Assembly (NCBI RefSeq): GCF_041206865.1
Contig: NZ_JBGEDP010000001.1
Coordinates: forward strand, 3,596,001-3,660,000
DNA: 64,000 nucleotides
Direction: 5' to 3'
From: Mycobacterium sp. HUMS_12744610
Lineage (GTDB): Bacteria > Actinomycetota > Actinomycetes > Mycobacteriales > Mycobacteriaceae
Below are positions 17,428 through 26,528 of the stretch, in pieces. Numbering within the stretch: position 1 is the stretch's first letter; each line of letters starts with the position of its first letter. The notes below the pieces were generated by a model. The model was not told where the DNA came from. It worked only from the letters and a program-made list of their open reading frames with translations, and did no database searches. The position numbers and the translations under genes are program-made.

Positions 17428-18675
17428 ATGATTGCCGCCGATATCTGGCGCCGCATTGGCCTGTGGCGGCACGCAAATGAGGCATCGGGCACTAAAACCG
17501 ATCTCCCCCGAATCCTGGTGATCTCCCATCGATGGGAATTGGACGGAGGCGCTGAGTTCGGATTTCGCGATATGGTCCTGGCGCTCCGCAAAAAGCGGCC
17601 AGACCTCGATGTGGTCGGCGTCTACCCGCGGAAGGGAAGCCTCGCGAGGGAGTGCGAGGGATACGGCATCCGGACCGAAATCACCTGGGTACCGTGGTGG
17701 GCTTACTACGAACAGTGGCGCGAACGCGTCAGCTCGCGACTCACCCAAGCCCTTGTCGGCGCACTTCTCGTGCCACTCGCCGAGGCGATTGTCGTCGCGC
17801 TGCTGCTGCCGGGCATCTTGCGAGCAGTGTGGCTGCTTATTCGGCTGCGGCCGACGATGGTGCTGACCAATACGATGGGCATTCCTTCACACGCCATCGC
17901 TGCCAAACTGCTCGGTATCCCCCACTACTGGATGGTTTGCGAGTTCGGAAAAGAGGACCACCAGCTTCGGTTTTTCCTGGGCTACCGCCGGACCGTCCGT
18001 GTGATTGGCCGGCTCTCGAATATGGTGATCTGCAGTTCGCAAGCGGTTGAGAAATCGCTACTCGCGGTGGATCCGACGATGAAGACGTCCGTCCTCTATC
18101 CGGCCATCGACGCCGCACCCGCGACGCCGCCGCAGCGACAGCCGGGCGAACGGATACGAGCTGTGCTTGTCGGCCGTTTCTCTGCATCCAAGGGACAACA
18201 CCTTGCGGTCGAGGCTGTTGCCGTTGCCCGGCAGGCCGGTGTCGACATCGAGTTGACATTGGTCGGTGCGGGCGACCAAGAACCGGTACGCGAGCTCGCT
18301 CGACGCCTGGGCGTCGCGGACCTGGTCAACATTGACGGACCAACGGACGACGTCGACCGCTACTGGTCGGCCGCCCATGTCGGCCTGATGTGCAGCGAGT
18401 GCGAGGCGTTCGGCCGCGTCACCGTGGAGGCGATGAGGGCCGGATTGCCGGTGTGCGGAACGAACGCGGGCGGTACCCCGGAGATCATCGATCCGGGCGT
18501 CAACGGGCTGCTGAGTCCCGCCGGGGATGCCACCGCACTCGCGGCCAACCTGATGGCGCTAGAGTCGGACGAGGAGCTGCGCCGTAGCCTCGGTGTTCGT
18601 GCGGTGGAAACCGCGCAGCGCTTCGAACGCAACCGCCACGACAATGAACTCGCCACCGTTCTCGACCTGTGCTGA
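17428..18675 (+). CDS. GT4-family glycosyltransferase
   Basis: I chose ATG 17428 (MIAADIWRRIGLWRH), because the frame upstream overlaps the divergent gene. The 415-residue protein has an N-terminal GT-B acceptor domain (ILVISHRWELDGGAEF), a hydrophobic stretch at about 105-140 that may anchor it to the membrane, and a donor domain with AVLVGRFSASKGQHL and the GT4 E-x7-E element in CSECEAFGRVTVEAM, then GGTPEIIDPGVNGLL. It probably uses a nucleotide sugar to extend the glycolipid at the inner face of the membrane. Confidence 0.88.
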   Translation: MIAADIWRRIGLWRHANEASGTKTDLPRILVISHRWELDGGAEFGFRDMVLALRKKRPDLDVVGVYPRKGSLARECEGYGIRTEITWVPWWAYYEQWRERVSSRLTQALVGALLVPLAEAIVVALLLPGILRAVWLLIRLRPTMVLTNTMGIPSHAIAAKLLGIPHYWMVCEFGKEDHQLRFFLGYRRTVRVIGRLSNMVICSSQAVEKSLLAVDPTMKTSVLYPAIDAAPATPPQRQPGERIRAVLVGRFSASKGQHLAVEAVAVARQAGVDIELTLVGAGDQEPVRELARRLGVADLVNIDGPTDDVDRYWSAAHVGLMCSECEAFGRVTVEAMRAGLPVCGTNAGGTPEIIDPGVNGLLSPAGDATALAANLMALESDEELRRSLGVRAVETAQRFERNRHDNELATVLDLC

Positions 18676-18768
18676 ACCGCCTGCCAGGGCTGCCTTTGCG
18701 TCAAGGAATGGCAATCACATCCACTATTGGTGGATAGGTGTTGCAGCGGAACGGAAATGGCCGCCGCC

Positions 18769-20058
18769 TCAACGGCTCGGCTTCACCGATCTATCGATGC
18801 GCCGCTGGCGGGCGAAATTTTCGAGGAGATCGGCAGCGGCTGCGGCGCTTTCGGCGGGTCGGGTCATGCGGGTGGCGATCTCGCGGGCGCGTGCGAGGTA
18901 GTCCGGGGCCAGGATGGTGCGAAGTTCTGCGACCAGCGATTTAGGGGTGACAGACGAAAAGCGCCGGGAGGAGCCGATTTTGAGTCGTTTGAGCTGGGCT
19001 CCCCAGATGATCTGATCGGGCAGGGTCCACAGGATCAACGTCGGGACTCCGGCGCGCAGCCCCGCGGCCAGGGTGCCCGCACCACCGTGGTGCACGACCG
19101 CGCGACAGGTGGGGAAGGTCGTCGCGTAATTGACCGTGCTCACCACCTTGACGTGTTCGAAGTCGGCGGCATTGCCGAAGTCACTGGACCCGGCGCAGAC
19201 CAATGCCCGCTCACCGACCTCCGCGCAGGCCGCGGCGATCAGGGCGAGCGTGTCGGCCGGGGATGCGATGGGTATGGTGCCGAAGCCGAAGAAGATCGGC
19301 GGTGTCCCGGCGGCGATCCACGCCGCGACCTCCTCGTCGGCATCGGTCGGCGACTCCATTGTCAGGGTGCCGACGAAGGGCCGCTGGCCTCCATATTTCG
19401 CCCACTCCGCGGCCAACCCGGGAAACCACACCTCGTCGTAGGCCTGGATTTGCAGGGAACCGCTTTCGGTGATCCGCCGCGATGTGGTGCGCGTGGCCTT
19501 CGGTAGACCCAGTTCCCGGCGCTGGGCATCCTCGGTCTTTTTCATCGCGCGCCAATTCATCCAATCGCCCGCCATCCATGCGCGGCGGATCAACGGAGCC
19601 GGCAGGAACGGCAGCAGCTGCCCGTTGGCCCGGATCGGGTAGTAATCCAGTGTGGCCAACGGAATGTCGTAATACTCGGCGACATTGGCGGCGGGCTGCT
19701 CAAAGGTGAGGCCGGTGAACAGCAGGTCGGCCCCTTCTGCGAGCGAGGTCAGCGTGGCGCCCATCTGCCGCCAGCATTGGTTGGAGATTTCCAGATTCTC
19801 GCGCTGCAACCTGTTCATCTCTTTGATGTTCCAGGGAGTGCGAAAGCGACATGTCCAATAGTTGCGCTGCGCGTCCAGGAGGGCCTGAGTGTCCAAGCCG
19901 TAGGCAACCGCCGCAAGCCCTGTCGCCTCGGTGAAGCCGACCAAGTTGGGTGAAACGGCCATACGCACGTCATGCCCTCGGCGCTGCAACTCGCGACCGA
20001 CAACGACGGAGGGCTCGACATCACCGCGACTTCCATAGCATGCCAGCACAAATTTCAT
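18769..20058 (-). CDS. GT1-family glycosyltransferase (UGT/MGT type)
   Basis: The start is ATG 20058 (MKFVLACYGSRGDVEPSVVV). The 429-residue protein has the N-terminal acceptor domain, the conserved linker SLQIQAYDEVWFPGLAAEWA, and the C-terminal donor site [20 protein letters not shown] followed by ILWTLPDQIIWGA. It belongs to the mycobacterial GPL/LOS glycosyltransferase set (Rv1524/Rv1526c-like) and is a paralogue of the genes at 1, 32493 and 40241. It converges with the GT4 gene across 93 bp. A weak hairpin (ATCCAC-TATTG-GTGGAT, 18719-18735) lies between them. Confidence 0.9.
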   Translation of the reverse strand: MKFVLACYGSRGDVEPSVVVGRELQRRGHDVRMAVSPNLVGFTEATGLAAVAYGLDTQALLDAQRNYWTCRFRTPWNIKEMNRLQRENLEISNQCWRQMGATLTSLAEGADLLFTGLTFEQPAANVAEYYDIPLATLDYYPIRANGQLLPFLPAPLIRRAWMAGDWMNWRAMKKTEDAQRRELGLPKATRTTSRRITESGSLQIQAYDEVWFPGLAAEWAKYGGQRPFVGTLTMESPTDADEEVAAWIAAGTPPIFFGFGTIPIASPADTLALIAAACAEVGERALVCAGSSDFGNAADFEHVKVVSTVNYATTFPTCRAVVHHGGAGTLAAGLRAGVPTLILWTLPDQIIWGAQLKRLKIGSSRRFSSVTPKSLVAELRTILAPDYLARAREIATRMTRPAESAAAAADLLENFARQRRIDRSVKPSR

Positions 20059-20712
20059 CGCGGGCTCAAGCCTTTCAGTCGGGGCATAGGCGACGCCGGG
20101 GGGCATCGATCATTATTACCGGATCTCGGATTATGGGCGGGGGTTGGAGCTTTGAAGCGCCTCCGAGAGCATGTGCAGTTTGCTTTCCCCCCGGCGCGGG
20201 TCTTTCTCGTCTCTTGCTAGTCTCGGCTCGTCGGCTCGTCAACCCGCAGGTGGGCGATCTGCCCGGCCTGCGGGTCGCGCCGATTGACCCCCGGATGCGG
20301 CAGCAAATTCCCCGACGCACGCGCGCCGGGGTCCGATGCCATCTCAAAAACTTAGCTGAAATGCCACTCGTCACGACGCAGCACCGGGCCCGAGATCGTT
20401 GGTGACCCGAGAGGCCTGCACCGCCCCGCTCGAGGTCGAGCCGTTGGCCAGCCGCCTCAGCTCGAGTTCAGAGAGCGTCGCGGAAAGCGGTCGAGGCGGC
20501 GCAAACCGAGCTTGAACTGCCAAAACGTGCGCACATCTAGGCCTTTTGGAAGGCCGATGTAGGAATCCCCGTCATCGGAAGACCCCCACCCCCGGCTGGG
20601 CCCGCAACGGGCCAAGCCCCTCCAGACCTCGATCTATGAAGAGCCGACGAACTTCGCCCAGTAGGCTCGTTTCGGTTGCGGAAACAGTATCCCTTGGGCA
20701 TAGTAGTAGGGG
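20059..20712. other. 654-bp intergenic region, no recognisable gene
   Basis: This stretch lies between the divergent GT1 gene and the sulfotransferase-like gene. The part next to 20058 keeps a CCTTTCAG-type leader element like that of the other GT1 genes. The remainder shows no convincing coding frame or RNA; it may hold the promoters of both genes and decayed sequence. Confidence 0.5.
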
Positions 20713-21579
20713 ATGCGGCAACGGAACAGAACGAAGTGGACCCTGAATCCTGAGCTAGCCTGGCGTCGGACTCGCGGTCGCTTCCGAGACCCGCTATTCG
20801 TGTTTCAGATGGGCAAGGTGGGGTCCACAACACACGAGGAAACGCTCGAGGCCCGTTACCGCTACTACCATCTGCATGATCGCGCGGACTTCCATTCCAC
20901 GTACGAGCCCTACAGGATGGGTCGACGGTCAAAGAGGGCTGAGTATTTCGACATCATCACTGCCACACGGGATCCGCTGGCTAGGAAGATTTCATGCTTT
21001 TTCCAAAACCTTGCCGTGACTCGGGTAAGCCCAGATGCTGCGGTGCATGGCTTTTGCTTCGAGTCCGAGGAAGCCGCCCGAAACGCTAGCATGGACGAGA
21101 TGATCGCGCGTTTTCACGCATGGGACGAAGGGATACCGCAGGCAACGGAATGGTTTGATCGCCATTTTGAACCGGCCACCGGAATCCGGATCTACGATCA
21201 TGGCTTCGAGCCGGAGCAGGGCTGGCAGATTTTCCGGGAAGGGAACTGGCGGGTTCTGGTGCTCCGGTTCGAAGACATCCATAAGAACCACCTGGACGCA
21301 CTGAACGAGTTCGTGGTGAGCCGCTATGGGGAGTCTTCCCGGATCGACCGCCTCTGGCCAGCTAATCTTTCTTCTCGGAAGTGGTACTTCGATTTGATGA
21401 ACGAGTTCCGACAGGAAATCACATTTTCGGACGCCGATTTCGAGGCTGCATACTGTACGCCTTATGCACGCTATTTCTATACCGATCAAGAGTTGGCGAG
21501 CATGCGGTCAAGATGGCGGAAAGCATCCACTAGTGAAGCAGCCGTAGATTGGGATCATCGGGCCCCGCGGCATCGGTAG
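20713..21579 (+). CDS. sulfotransferase-like / putative capsular polysaccharide synthesis protein
   Basis: This 288-residue protein starts MRQRNRTKWTLNPELAWRR. FVFQMGKVGSTTHEE at about 29-43 resembles the PAPS 5'-phosphosulfate loop, and TATRDPLARKISCFFQN at about 82-98 resembles the 3'-phosphate-binding RDP motif. SSRKWYFDLMNEFRQEI recalls the NKWYS motif of the putative capsular polysaccharide synthesis family. Its base composition is lower in GC than the surrounding genes. A role in sulfating or otherwise modifying a surface glycan is plausible but not shown; an inactive sulfotransferase-fold protein is possible. Confidence 0.6.
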   Translation: MRQRNRTKWTLNPELAWRRTRGRFRDPLFVFQMGKVGSTTHEETLEARYRYYHLHDRADFHSTYEPYRMGRRSKRAEYFDIITATRDPLARKISCFFQNLAVTRVSPDAAVHGFCFESEEAARNASMDEMIARFHAWDEGIPQATEWFDRHFEPATGIRIYDHGFEPEQGWQIFREGNWRVLVLRFEDIHKNHLDALNEFVVSRYGESSRIDRLWPANLSSRKWYFDLMNEFRQEITFSDADFEAAYCTPYARYFYTDQELASMRSRWRKASTSEAAVDWDHRAPRHR

Positions 21580-21752
21580 CGGGAAAGTCGTGCTGCATAT
21601 CGGCACCTTTGCCGCCATCGTGAGCAAGGCCAGCAGATTAGCGGCTCTTCGCAGTTGAGGGTGTAGAGGTGGTCGGCGCGTCGTTGCCGGGGTAGGCGTC
21701 GAGGTCTTCCGAAGATGAAGGTTCCTACACGCCTCATCTGGAAGACCTCGAC

Positions 21753-22469
21753 GTGCCTGACGCTACCTTCGCTTGCCCTGATCTGACCACGTTCTGCTGC
21801 CTTGATGAGCTCGGACTGCAGGTGACCGGACAACGCCTGCAACCTGATCGGGCGGTACTGGCGTGCCGGATCATCGATGACGACTCGTGGTGTCGCCGCT
21901 GCGGCGAACAGGGCAGCGTGCGTGACAGCGTCACCCGCCAACTGGCGCACGAGCCGTTCGGATGGCGGCCCACGACCTTGCTGGTCACCGTGCGCCGCTA
22001 TCGGTGCGCCGGCTGCGCGCATGTGTGGCGCCAAGACAACAGCAAGGCCGCCGAGCCGCGGGCCAAGCTCTCCCGCTGGGGGTTGCGCTGGGCGCTGGAA
22101 GCCCCTGCCCTGCCAGCACCTGAGCATGGCCCGGGTCGCCGAGGGACTGGCGGTGTCGTGGAACACCGCCAACAACGCGGTGCTCGCCGAAGGACAGCGG
22201 GTACTCATCGCCGATCCGGCCCGCTTCGACTCGGTGGCGGTGATCGGTGTCGATGAACACGTGTGGCGTCACACCCGCCGCGGCGACAAGTACGTCACCG
22301 TCATCATCGACCTGACCCCGGTGCGGGATGGCTCCGGTCCTGCGCGGTTGCTCGACATGGTCGGAGGGCGGTCCAAGAAGGCGTTCCAACAATGGCTGGC
22401 TGAGCGGCCACAAGACTGGCGTGACCGAGTGGAAGTCGTTGCTATGGATGGATTTTCCGGTTTCAAGAC
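21753..22469 (+). pseudogene. ISL3-family transposase, frameshifted and truncated
   Basis: The start is GTG 21753 (VPDATFACPDLTTFCCLDEL). An N-terminal zinc-finger (SWCRRCGEQGS, then RRYRCAGCAHVW) is typical of the IS204/IS1001/IS1096/IS1165 group. Near 22101 an extra C in GAAGCCCCTGCC shifts the frame. The transposase core continues in the other frame (LPCQHLSMARVAEGLAVSWN, VIGVDEHVWRHT with a catalytic Asp, VVAMDGFSGFK) until the IS256 insertion. Confidence 0.85.
22462..22469. repeat. target-site duplication TTCAAGAC (left) of IS256-1
   Basis: The identical octamer follows the other end of the element at 30969-30976. Confidence 0.9.
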
Positions 22470-22523
22470 GAGCCTGTCACGATTTCTGTGTAAGTCAGAG
22501 GTGATTTGACTACGAGTTGTATT

Positions 22524-23035
22524 CTAGCACAATGGGATTCGCCCAGGGAATAGTCTGGCGAGTGTGTTGAGCGCCACAGTCCAGTTGTGCGTTCCAGTAC
22601 CCGAATAGCCTCCTCTCTCGCTGGAGATGTTGCGCAGCCCGAGGTACAGCAACTTCATCGCGGCGTCCTTGTCCGTGAAATGACCACGGTTCTTGGTGAT
22701 CTTGCGCAACTGGAAGTTGATCGACTCGATCGCATTGGTGGTGTAGACGATCTTGCGCAACTCCACCGGATAGTCCAGGAACGGAACGAATTCCCCCCAG
22801 GCGTTGTGCCACACGTCAATTGCACCCGGATATTGGGCGCCGAATTGCTGGTCGAACTCCTTGAGTGCGAGTTCGGCTCCATCGACGGTCGGCGCACTGT
22901 AGATCGCCCGCATCGCGGTGGCGACCTTCTTGCGGTCCTTATAAGACACGAAGCGCATCGCATTCCTAATGACGTGCACGACGCAGGTCTGCACCACGGT
23001 ATCGGGATAGATCGAGCGGATCGCATCAGGCAGAC
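22524..23035 (-). pseudogene. IS256-1 transposase, 3' half
   Basis: This is the C-terminal part of the mutator-type transposase: PDAIRSIYPDTVVQTCVVHV through VYTTNAIESINFQLRKIT, which carries the catalytic Glu, to the end RLFPGRIPLC. The 5' half lies at 30117-30891. Together they give 1287 nt, a 428-residue frame. Confidence 0.9.
23028..23035. repeat. target-site duplication AGGCAGAC (left) of IS256-2
   Basis: The identical octamer lies at 30109-30116 on the far side of IS256-2. Confidence 0.9.
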
Positions 23036-23112
23036 GGGCGTGTCATTCCATCTGTGTAAGTCCGGGGTGGTCCATCATCGGACCGCCGTTGGGCGGACAG
23101 AAGGAGTGTTTT

Positions 23113-23316
23113 GTGACCAAGACCATGCAGATGCCGGCTGAGGAGACGACCGCGGCGCGGCGGCTGGCCGAGATGTTCACCGAAGAGACGCTGGACTCGT
23201 TGATTAAGGATGCGGTGAAGACCGGGACCCCGATCGACGGCGCGGACGGTTTGCTGAACCAGCTGACTAAGGCCGTGCTGGAGCGGGCGCTGAATGCGGA
23301 GCTAACCCACCATCTG
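23113..23316 (+). pseudogene. IS256-2 transposase, 5' part
   Basis: The GTG start at 23113 has AAGGAG six bases upstream. The first 68 codons (VTKTMQMPAEETTAARRLAE to NAELTHHL) are followed directly by the composite transposon. The rest of the gene is at 28972-30054; the two parts give 1287 nt with the frame kept. Confidence 0.9.
23313..23316. repeat. target-site duplication TCTG (left) of the composite transposon
   Basis: It matches TCTG at 28968-28971. The uninterrupted sequence (seen in IS256-1, 30690-30710 on the other strand) has a single TCTG. Confidence 0.85.
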
Positions 23317-25013
23317 CCTGGATTTTTCATCGAATGTGGAGCTCAGGGGTGTCGTTAACGTGAAAGGTGCACTGCCGCAAGGATAATCGGAGTATTCGAG
23401 GCTCGGTTATCCAGGATGGGAGTGCACCTGTCAGATGCAGGCTACTACGGATTGGTCGAAGAATGTCCGAGTTGAGGTCCGTGGCGACGACGTGGTCGGG
23501 CACGCCGGTAACGTGATACCCCGGTTGCTGGCCGACAATCTGGGTTTGACCAGCGGTTTGTCGTCGGTGCTGTCGCGCCCAGAAGTCACCCACGACCGAG
23601 GCGCGGTGTTGCGCGATGTGGCGGTATCGATCGCCGGCGGCGCGCAGAACCTGGCCGGCACCGCGGTGCTGCGCGATCAGCACCGGTTGTTTCAGGCGGT
23701 GGCGTCGGTTCCGACGATGTGGCGGTCCCTGGGCGAGATCGACGAGCAGAGCATCACCGAGGTCACGGCCGTGCGCAACAAGGTCCGCTCTCGGGTGTGG
23801 GAGGCGATCGAGGCCCGCCACGGTGCGATCCCGGCTTCGCAGACCTGCTATGGGGACCTCGGGGACACGATCGTGATCCGCATCGACGCGTCGCTGATTC
23901 AGTCGCACAGCGATAAGCAGCACGCCGCAGGCAATTTCAAAGGCGGGTTTGGCTTCCACCCGCTGTTGGCGTGGTGTGACAACACCGGCGAACTGCTGGC
24001 GGTGATCGCCCGTGCAGGCAACGCCGGCTCGAACACCGCGGCCGATCATATCGCGATCATCGACGCCGCGATCGCGGCGATCCCGGCCAAGTGGCGCCGC
24101 AAGTTGCTGGTCACCATCGACGGCGCGGGTTCAAGCCACGCCGTCGTCGAACACCTGGAGAAACTCAATGCCCGGCCGGGGATGTCAGTGGGCTACTCGG
24201 TCGGATTCGACCTCGATGAGCGGGTCCGGGTCGCGATCGGCCAGATGCCCGATGCGGGATGGCAAGCCGCACTGGATGCCACCGGAGCGGCCCGTGACGA
24301 CGCCCAGGTCGCCGAGTTGACCGGGCTGCTGCGCCACAGCACCGGAGGGGATCGGCTGGTCGGCTGGCCGGCCGGCATGCGCATCCTGGTGCGGCGCGAA
24401 GAAATCGAACACGGCACCCAGTTGTCATTGTTCGAGCAGCTGGCCGGCTACCGCTACCAGGTCCTCGCCACCTCGACTGCCGGTGGACAACCCCAGCGAC
24501 TGGAAGCCCGCCACCGCGTCCACGCCCGGGTGGAGGGCTTCATCCGCACCGGCAAAGACACCGGCCTGGCCCGCTGGCCCTCACACTCGTTCGCCATCAA
24601 CACCGCTTGGGTCACCGCCGTCGCGATCGCCATCGACCTGCTGTGCTGGATGCGACTGCTACTCCTGGACGGCCCACTGGCCAAAGCCGAACCCGCCACC
24701 CTGCGCTACCGGCTGCTGCACGCCGCGGCCCGGCTGATCAAACGATCCCGCTACCTGATCCTGCGGATCCCCCAAACCTGGCCCTGGGCACAAGAATTCG
24801 CCGACGCCCTCAACAGGGTCCGCGCCATACCCTGACCCACAGGCCCCTATGCCCTCTCGACCCCAAGAAAGGAGTAACCACCCCCGGGATAAAGGACCCG
24901 GCGTCACCGCACGACACGCGGCGCCGCCGCCTACCCCCAGCCTCAAAACCTCGACAAAGCTGCCGCCCCGCAGACCGCCACAGCAGAACCCGGGCCACCG
25001 TGAAATTCTGAGG
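23317..25013 (+). mobile_element. IS1380-family element, copy 1
   Basis: 1697 bp with imperfect inverted ends (CCTGGATTTTTCATCG and the complement of the right end, CCTCAGAATTTCACGG). It appears identical in sequence and length to copy 2. Its right end truncates a membrane-protein gene at 25014. Confidence 0.9.
23435..24835 (+). CDS. IS1380-family transposase, copy 1
   Basis: This intact 466-residue DDE transposase begins MQATTDWSKNVRVEVRGDDV. It has the family features LRDQHRLFQAVASVPTMWRS, the catalytic-region TIVIRIDASLIQSHSDKQ, and FKGGFGFHPLLAWCDNTGEL. VTIDGAGSSHAV probably holds a second catalytic Asp. A proline- and tryptophan-rich tail (RIPQTWPWAQEF) ends the protein. The product of copy 2 is the same, so either could move the composite transposon. 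Confidence 0.92.
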   Translation: MQATTDWSKNVRVEVRGDDVVGHAGNVIPRLLADNLGLTSGLSSVLSRPEVTHDRGAVLRDVAVSIAGGAQNLAGTAVLRDQHRLFQAVASVPTMWRSLGEIDEQSITEVTAVRNKVRSRVWEAIEARHGAIPASQTCYGDLGDTIVIRIDASLIQSHSDKQHAAGNFKGGFGFHPLLAWCDNTGELLAVIARAGNAGSNTAADHIAIIDAAIAAIPAKWRRKLLVTIDGAGSSHAVVEHLEKLNARPGMSVGYSVGFDLDERVRVAIGQMPDAGWQAALDATGAARDDAQVAELTGLLRHSTGGDRLVGWPAGMRILVRREEIEHGTQLSLFEQLAGYRYQVLATSTAGGQPQRLEARHRVHARVEGFIRTGKDTGLARWPSHSFAINTAWVTAVAIAIDLLCWMRLLLLDGPLAKAEPATLRYRLLHAAARLIKRSRYLILRIPQTWPWAQEFADALNRVRAIP

Positions 25014-25201
25014 CTAACGGCGATGCCCAAGGCGAGCGCGACGAGCGTCCAGCCGTCGTGCTGGATAAGAGTGTTGTCGGCAACCCTGCTAAATGTGACT
25101 ATGGGTTCGACCAGCGGCAAGAACGTCGAGATATCAATCGCGACGGCACCGACGATAACTAGGCCCAGACCGAGAGGATTGTCAGACGCTGCTCTGTTCA
25201 T
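25014..25201 (-). pseudogene. small membrane protein gene, 3' end removed by IS1380
   Basis: The ATG at 25201 starts MNRAASDNPLGLGLVIVGAV, with two hydrophobic segments (LGLGLVIVGAVAIDISTFL and WTLVALALGIAV). After about 62 codons the frame enters the IS1380 right end, so the original C-terminus is lost. The function is unknown; the layout resembles small actinobacterial membrane proteins of unknown role. Confidence 0.6.
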
Positions 25202-25606
25202 TGCGCCCCCGCTATTCGGTAGTTCGGAGTGGTTTCGCTCCTACCGGGAGTGTGGACTGAGCGCGTGGCAGACGTGTCTACAACCTGAGGCATGTACAGG
25301 AGATTCGCAGGCGGCTTTTCTCGTGTTACGGGTTCCGAGCGCCCCTGGCCTCAGGCAACGTCGGCCTGCCCGCCGCGGATGGCGGCCGAGTGGACATGCG
25401 CAACCCCCAGGCGCCCCATGGACACCATTGGCAGCAAACGCTGGCGCCCTTCACCAGTCTCCACTTTACTGATACAAACCCGATAGATGCGCCCGGATTC
25501 AACCGGTTTAGCACGGACGCTGTGCCTACAGAAACTATTGTGCTGCAATACATTAACGGACGCACGCGGACGGTCTACTGGCGGTTGGATACGCCAGAAG
25601 GTTAGG
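25202..25606. other. passenger region without a recognised gene
   Basis: Short frames occur on both strands but none resembles a known protein. The right end (GGATACGCCAGAAGGTTAGG) runs into tRNA-Arg-like 3' sequence, so part of this stretch is probably an attachment-site flank left by an integrated element. Confidence 0.4.
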
Positions 25607-25629
25607 GGTTCGAATCCCTTCGGGCGCGC
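25607..25629. repeat. 23-bp tRNA-Arg 3'-end repeat, left (att-like)
   Basis: GGTTCGAATCCCTTCGGGCG plus CGC is the T-loop and 3' acceptor strand of a mycobacterial tRNA-Arg. The preceding GAAGGTTAGG extends the tRNA match, but the 5' half of a tRNA is absent. An exact copy lies at 26529-26551. Such repeats are the footprint of tyrosine-recombinase integration at a tRNA 3' end. Confidence 0.7.
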
Positions 25630-25751
25630 TCAGGTCAGACCTTTTTGGCCGCCGTGTCGGGGCGATACCCATACGTTTGACGACACGATTCCTGTCGATC
25701 GTCGATGAGGCTGACCACCTGATTCCCGAGCAACTGCCTGTAGCTCGGGCC

Positions 25752-25789
25752 GTACGCTTTGGCCGTGTAACGCTACGCGGTACGCTTTG
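25752..25789 (+). promoter_or_regulatory. candidate higBA promoter/operator repeats
   Basis: The decamer GTACGCTTTG occurs at 25752-25761 and 25780-25789, the second 4 bp before the higB GTG start. HigA proteins usually bind repeats overlapping their promoter, so these are the best operator candidates. Confidence 0.4.
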
Positions 25790-25793
25790 ATTT

Positions 25794-26075
25794 GTGATCC
25801 AGGCGTTCGCCGACAAGGACACAGAGAAGCTGTTCAACGGACGCCGAGTAAAGAAGTACAGCCCGGAACTCAGCGATCGAGCGCTCCAAAAGCTTCTGAT
25901 GCTCAACGCGGCCAACCAGATCAGTGATCTCAGAATGCCGCCCGGTAACCGTCTCGAAGCCTTGGGTAGTGACCGCAAAGGCCAGTACAGCGTCCCCATC
26001 AACGGCCAATACCGCATCTGCTTCGTGTGGACCGCCGCCGGCCCGCGCGACGTTCAAATCGTCGACTACCACTAG
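25794..26075 (+). CDS. higB: HigB-type toxin (RelE/ParE superfamily)
   Basis: The 93-residue protein starts at GTG 25794 (VIQAFADKDTEKLFNGRRVK). LMLNAANQISDLRMPPGNRL and the C-terminal YSVPINGQYRICFVW with a final VQIVDYH are typical of HigB/GraT-type ribosome-dependent mRNA interferases. It precedes its antitoxin by 15 bp, the toxin-first order usual for hig loci. It is carried within the composite transposon, where it could stabilise the element by addiction. Confidence 0.88.
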   Translation: MIQAFADKDTEKLFNGRRVKKYSPELSDRALQKLLMLNAANQISDLRMPPGNRLEALGSDRKGQYSVPINGQYRICFVWTAAGPRDVQIVDYH

Positions 26076-26090
26076 GGAAAGGACATCACT

Positions 26091-26375
26091 ATGAGGGATA
26101 TTGCGCCGGTTCACCCCGGCCGGATTCTCGCCGACCAGTACCTCGCTGACCTCGGTCTTTCACAGCGCAAGCTCGCTGATCTGATCGATGTACCGCCGCG
26201 GCGCATCAATCAGATCGTGCACGGTCAGCGTGCCATCACGCCCGACACGTCGTTGCGGCTCGGGAAGCTGTTCGGCCAGTCGGACACTTACTGGCTGAAC
26301 CTCCAGAAGCACTACGACATCGAAGTCGCACGTGAAACAGCCGACTTGAGCCGCGTTCAAGTTCTGGCGTCGTAG
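26091..26375 (+). CDS. higA: HigA-type antitoxin (XRE helix-turn-helix)
   Basis: This 94-residue protein starts MRDIAPVHPGRILADQYLAD. The HTH covers LGLSQRKLADLIDVPPRRIN and QIVHGQRAITPDTSLRLGKL, followed by FGQSDTYWLNLQKHYDIEVA, typical of the HigA family. It should neutralise the HigB product and repress the operon. An upstream GGGAAAGGA ribosome-binding stretch fits translation of both genes from one transcript. Confidence 0.9.
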   Translation: MRDIAPVHPGRILADQYLADLGLSQRKLADLIDVPPRRINQIVHGQRAITPDTSLRLGKLFGQSDTYWLNLQKHYDIEVARETADLSRVQVLAS

Positions 26376-26528
26376 CCACAACCAACGTGGGGGACGCGCA
26401 ACCCTGTTTGCGGTCGGCGGGTCCACGTCAGTTAGTTACCTTCGAACACCGCCAGCACCCCGTCGCCGAGGCGGGCGGCGGACGACATTTCTGACGACAG
26501 TCAGGCATCCCTGCACTGCTGGCTACAC

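Larger units (their letters stand above)
21643..22469 (+). mobile_element. ISL3-family element, left part, interrupted by IS256-1
   Basis: It begins with an inverted-repeat-like end (GGCTCTTCGCAGTTGAGGGT) about 110 bp before the transposase start. The transposase is cut at 22469 by an IS256-family element. A few bases of continuation (TTCAAGACCGCCACCAG) reappear at 30969 beyond the nest and then stop at an IS110 fragment, so the right part of the ISL3 element is lost. Confidence 0.75.

Noticed and set aside
22524..23035. Separate small transposase gene on the minus strand
   Set aside because: It is the 3' half of the IS256-1 transposase whose 5' half lies at 30117-30891, shown by the AGGCAGAC duplication.
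25490..25629. Complete tRNA-Arg gene with 5' GCGCCCG at about 25488
   Set aside because: GCGCCCG could pair with the 3' acceptor strand, but the 130-bp span is too long and there is no D-arm or standard anticodon arm; only the 3' end is tRNA-like.
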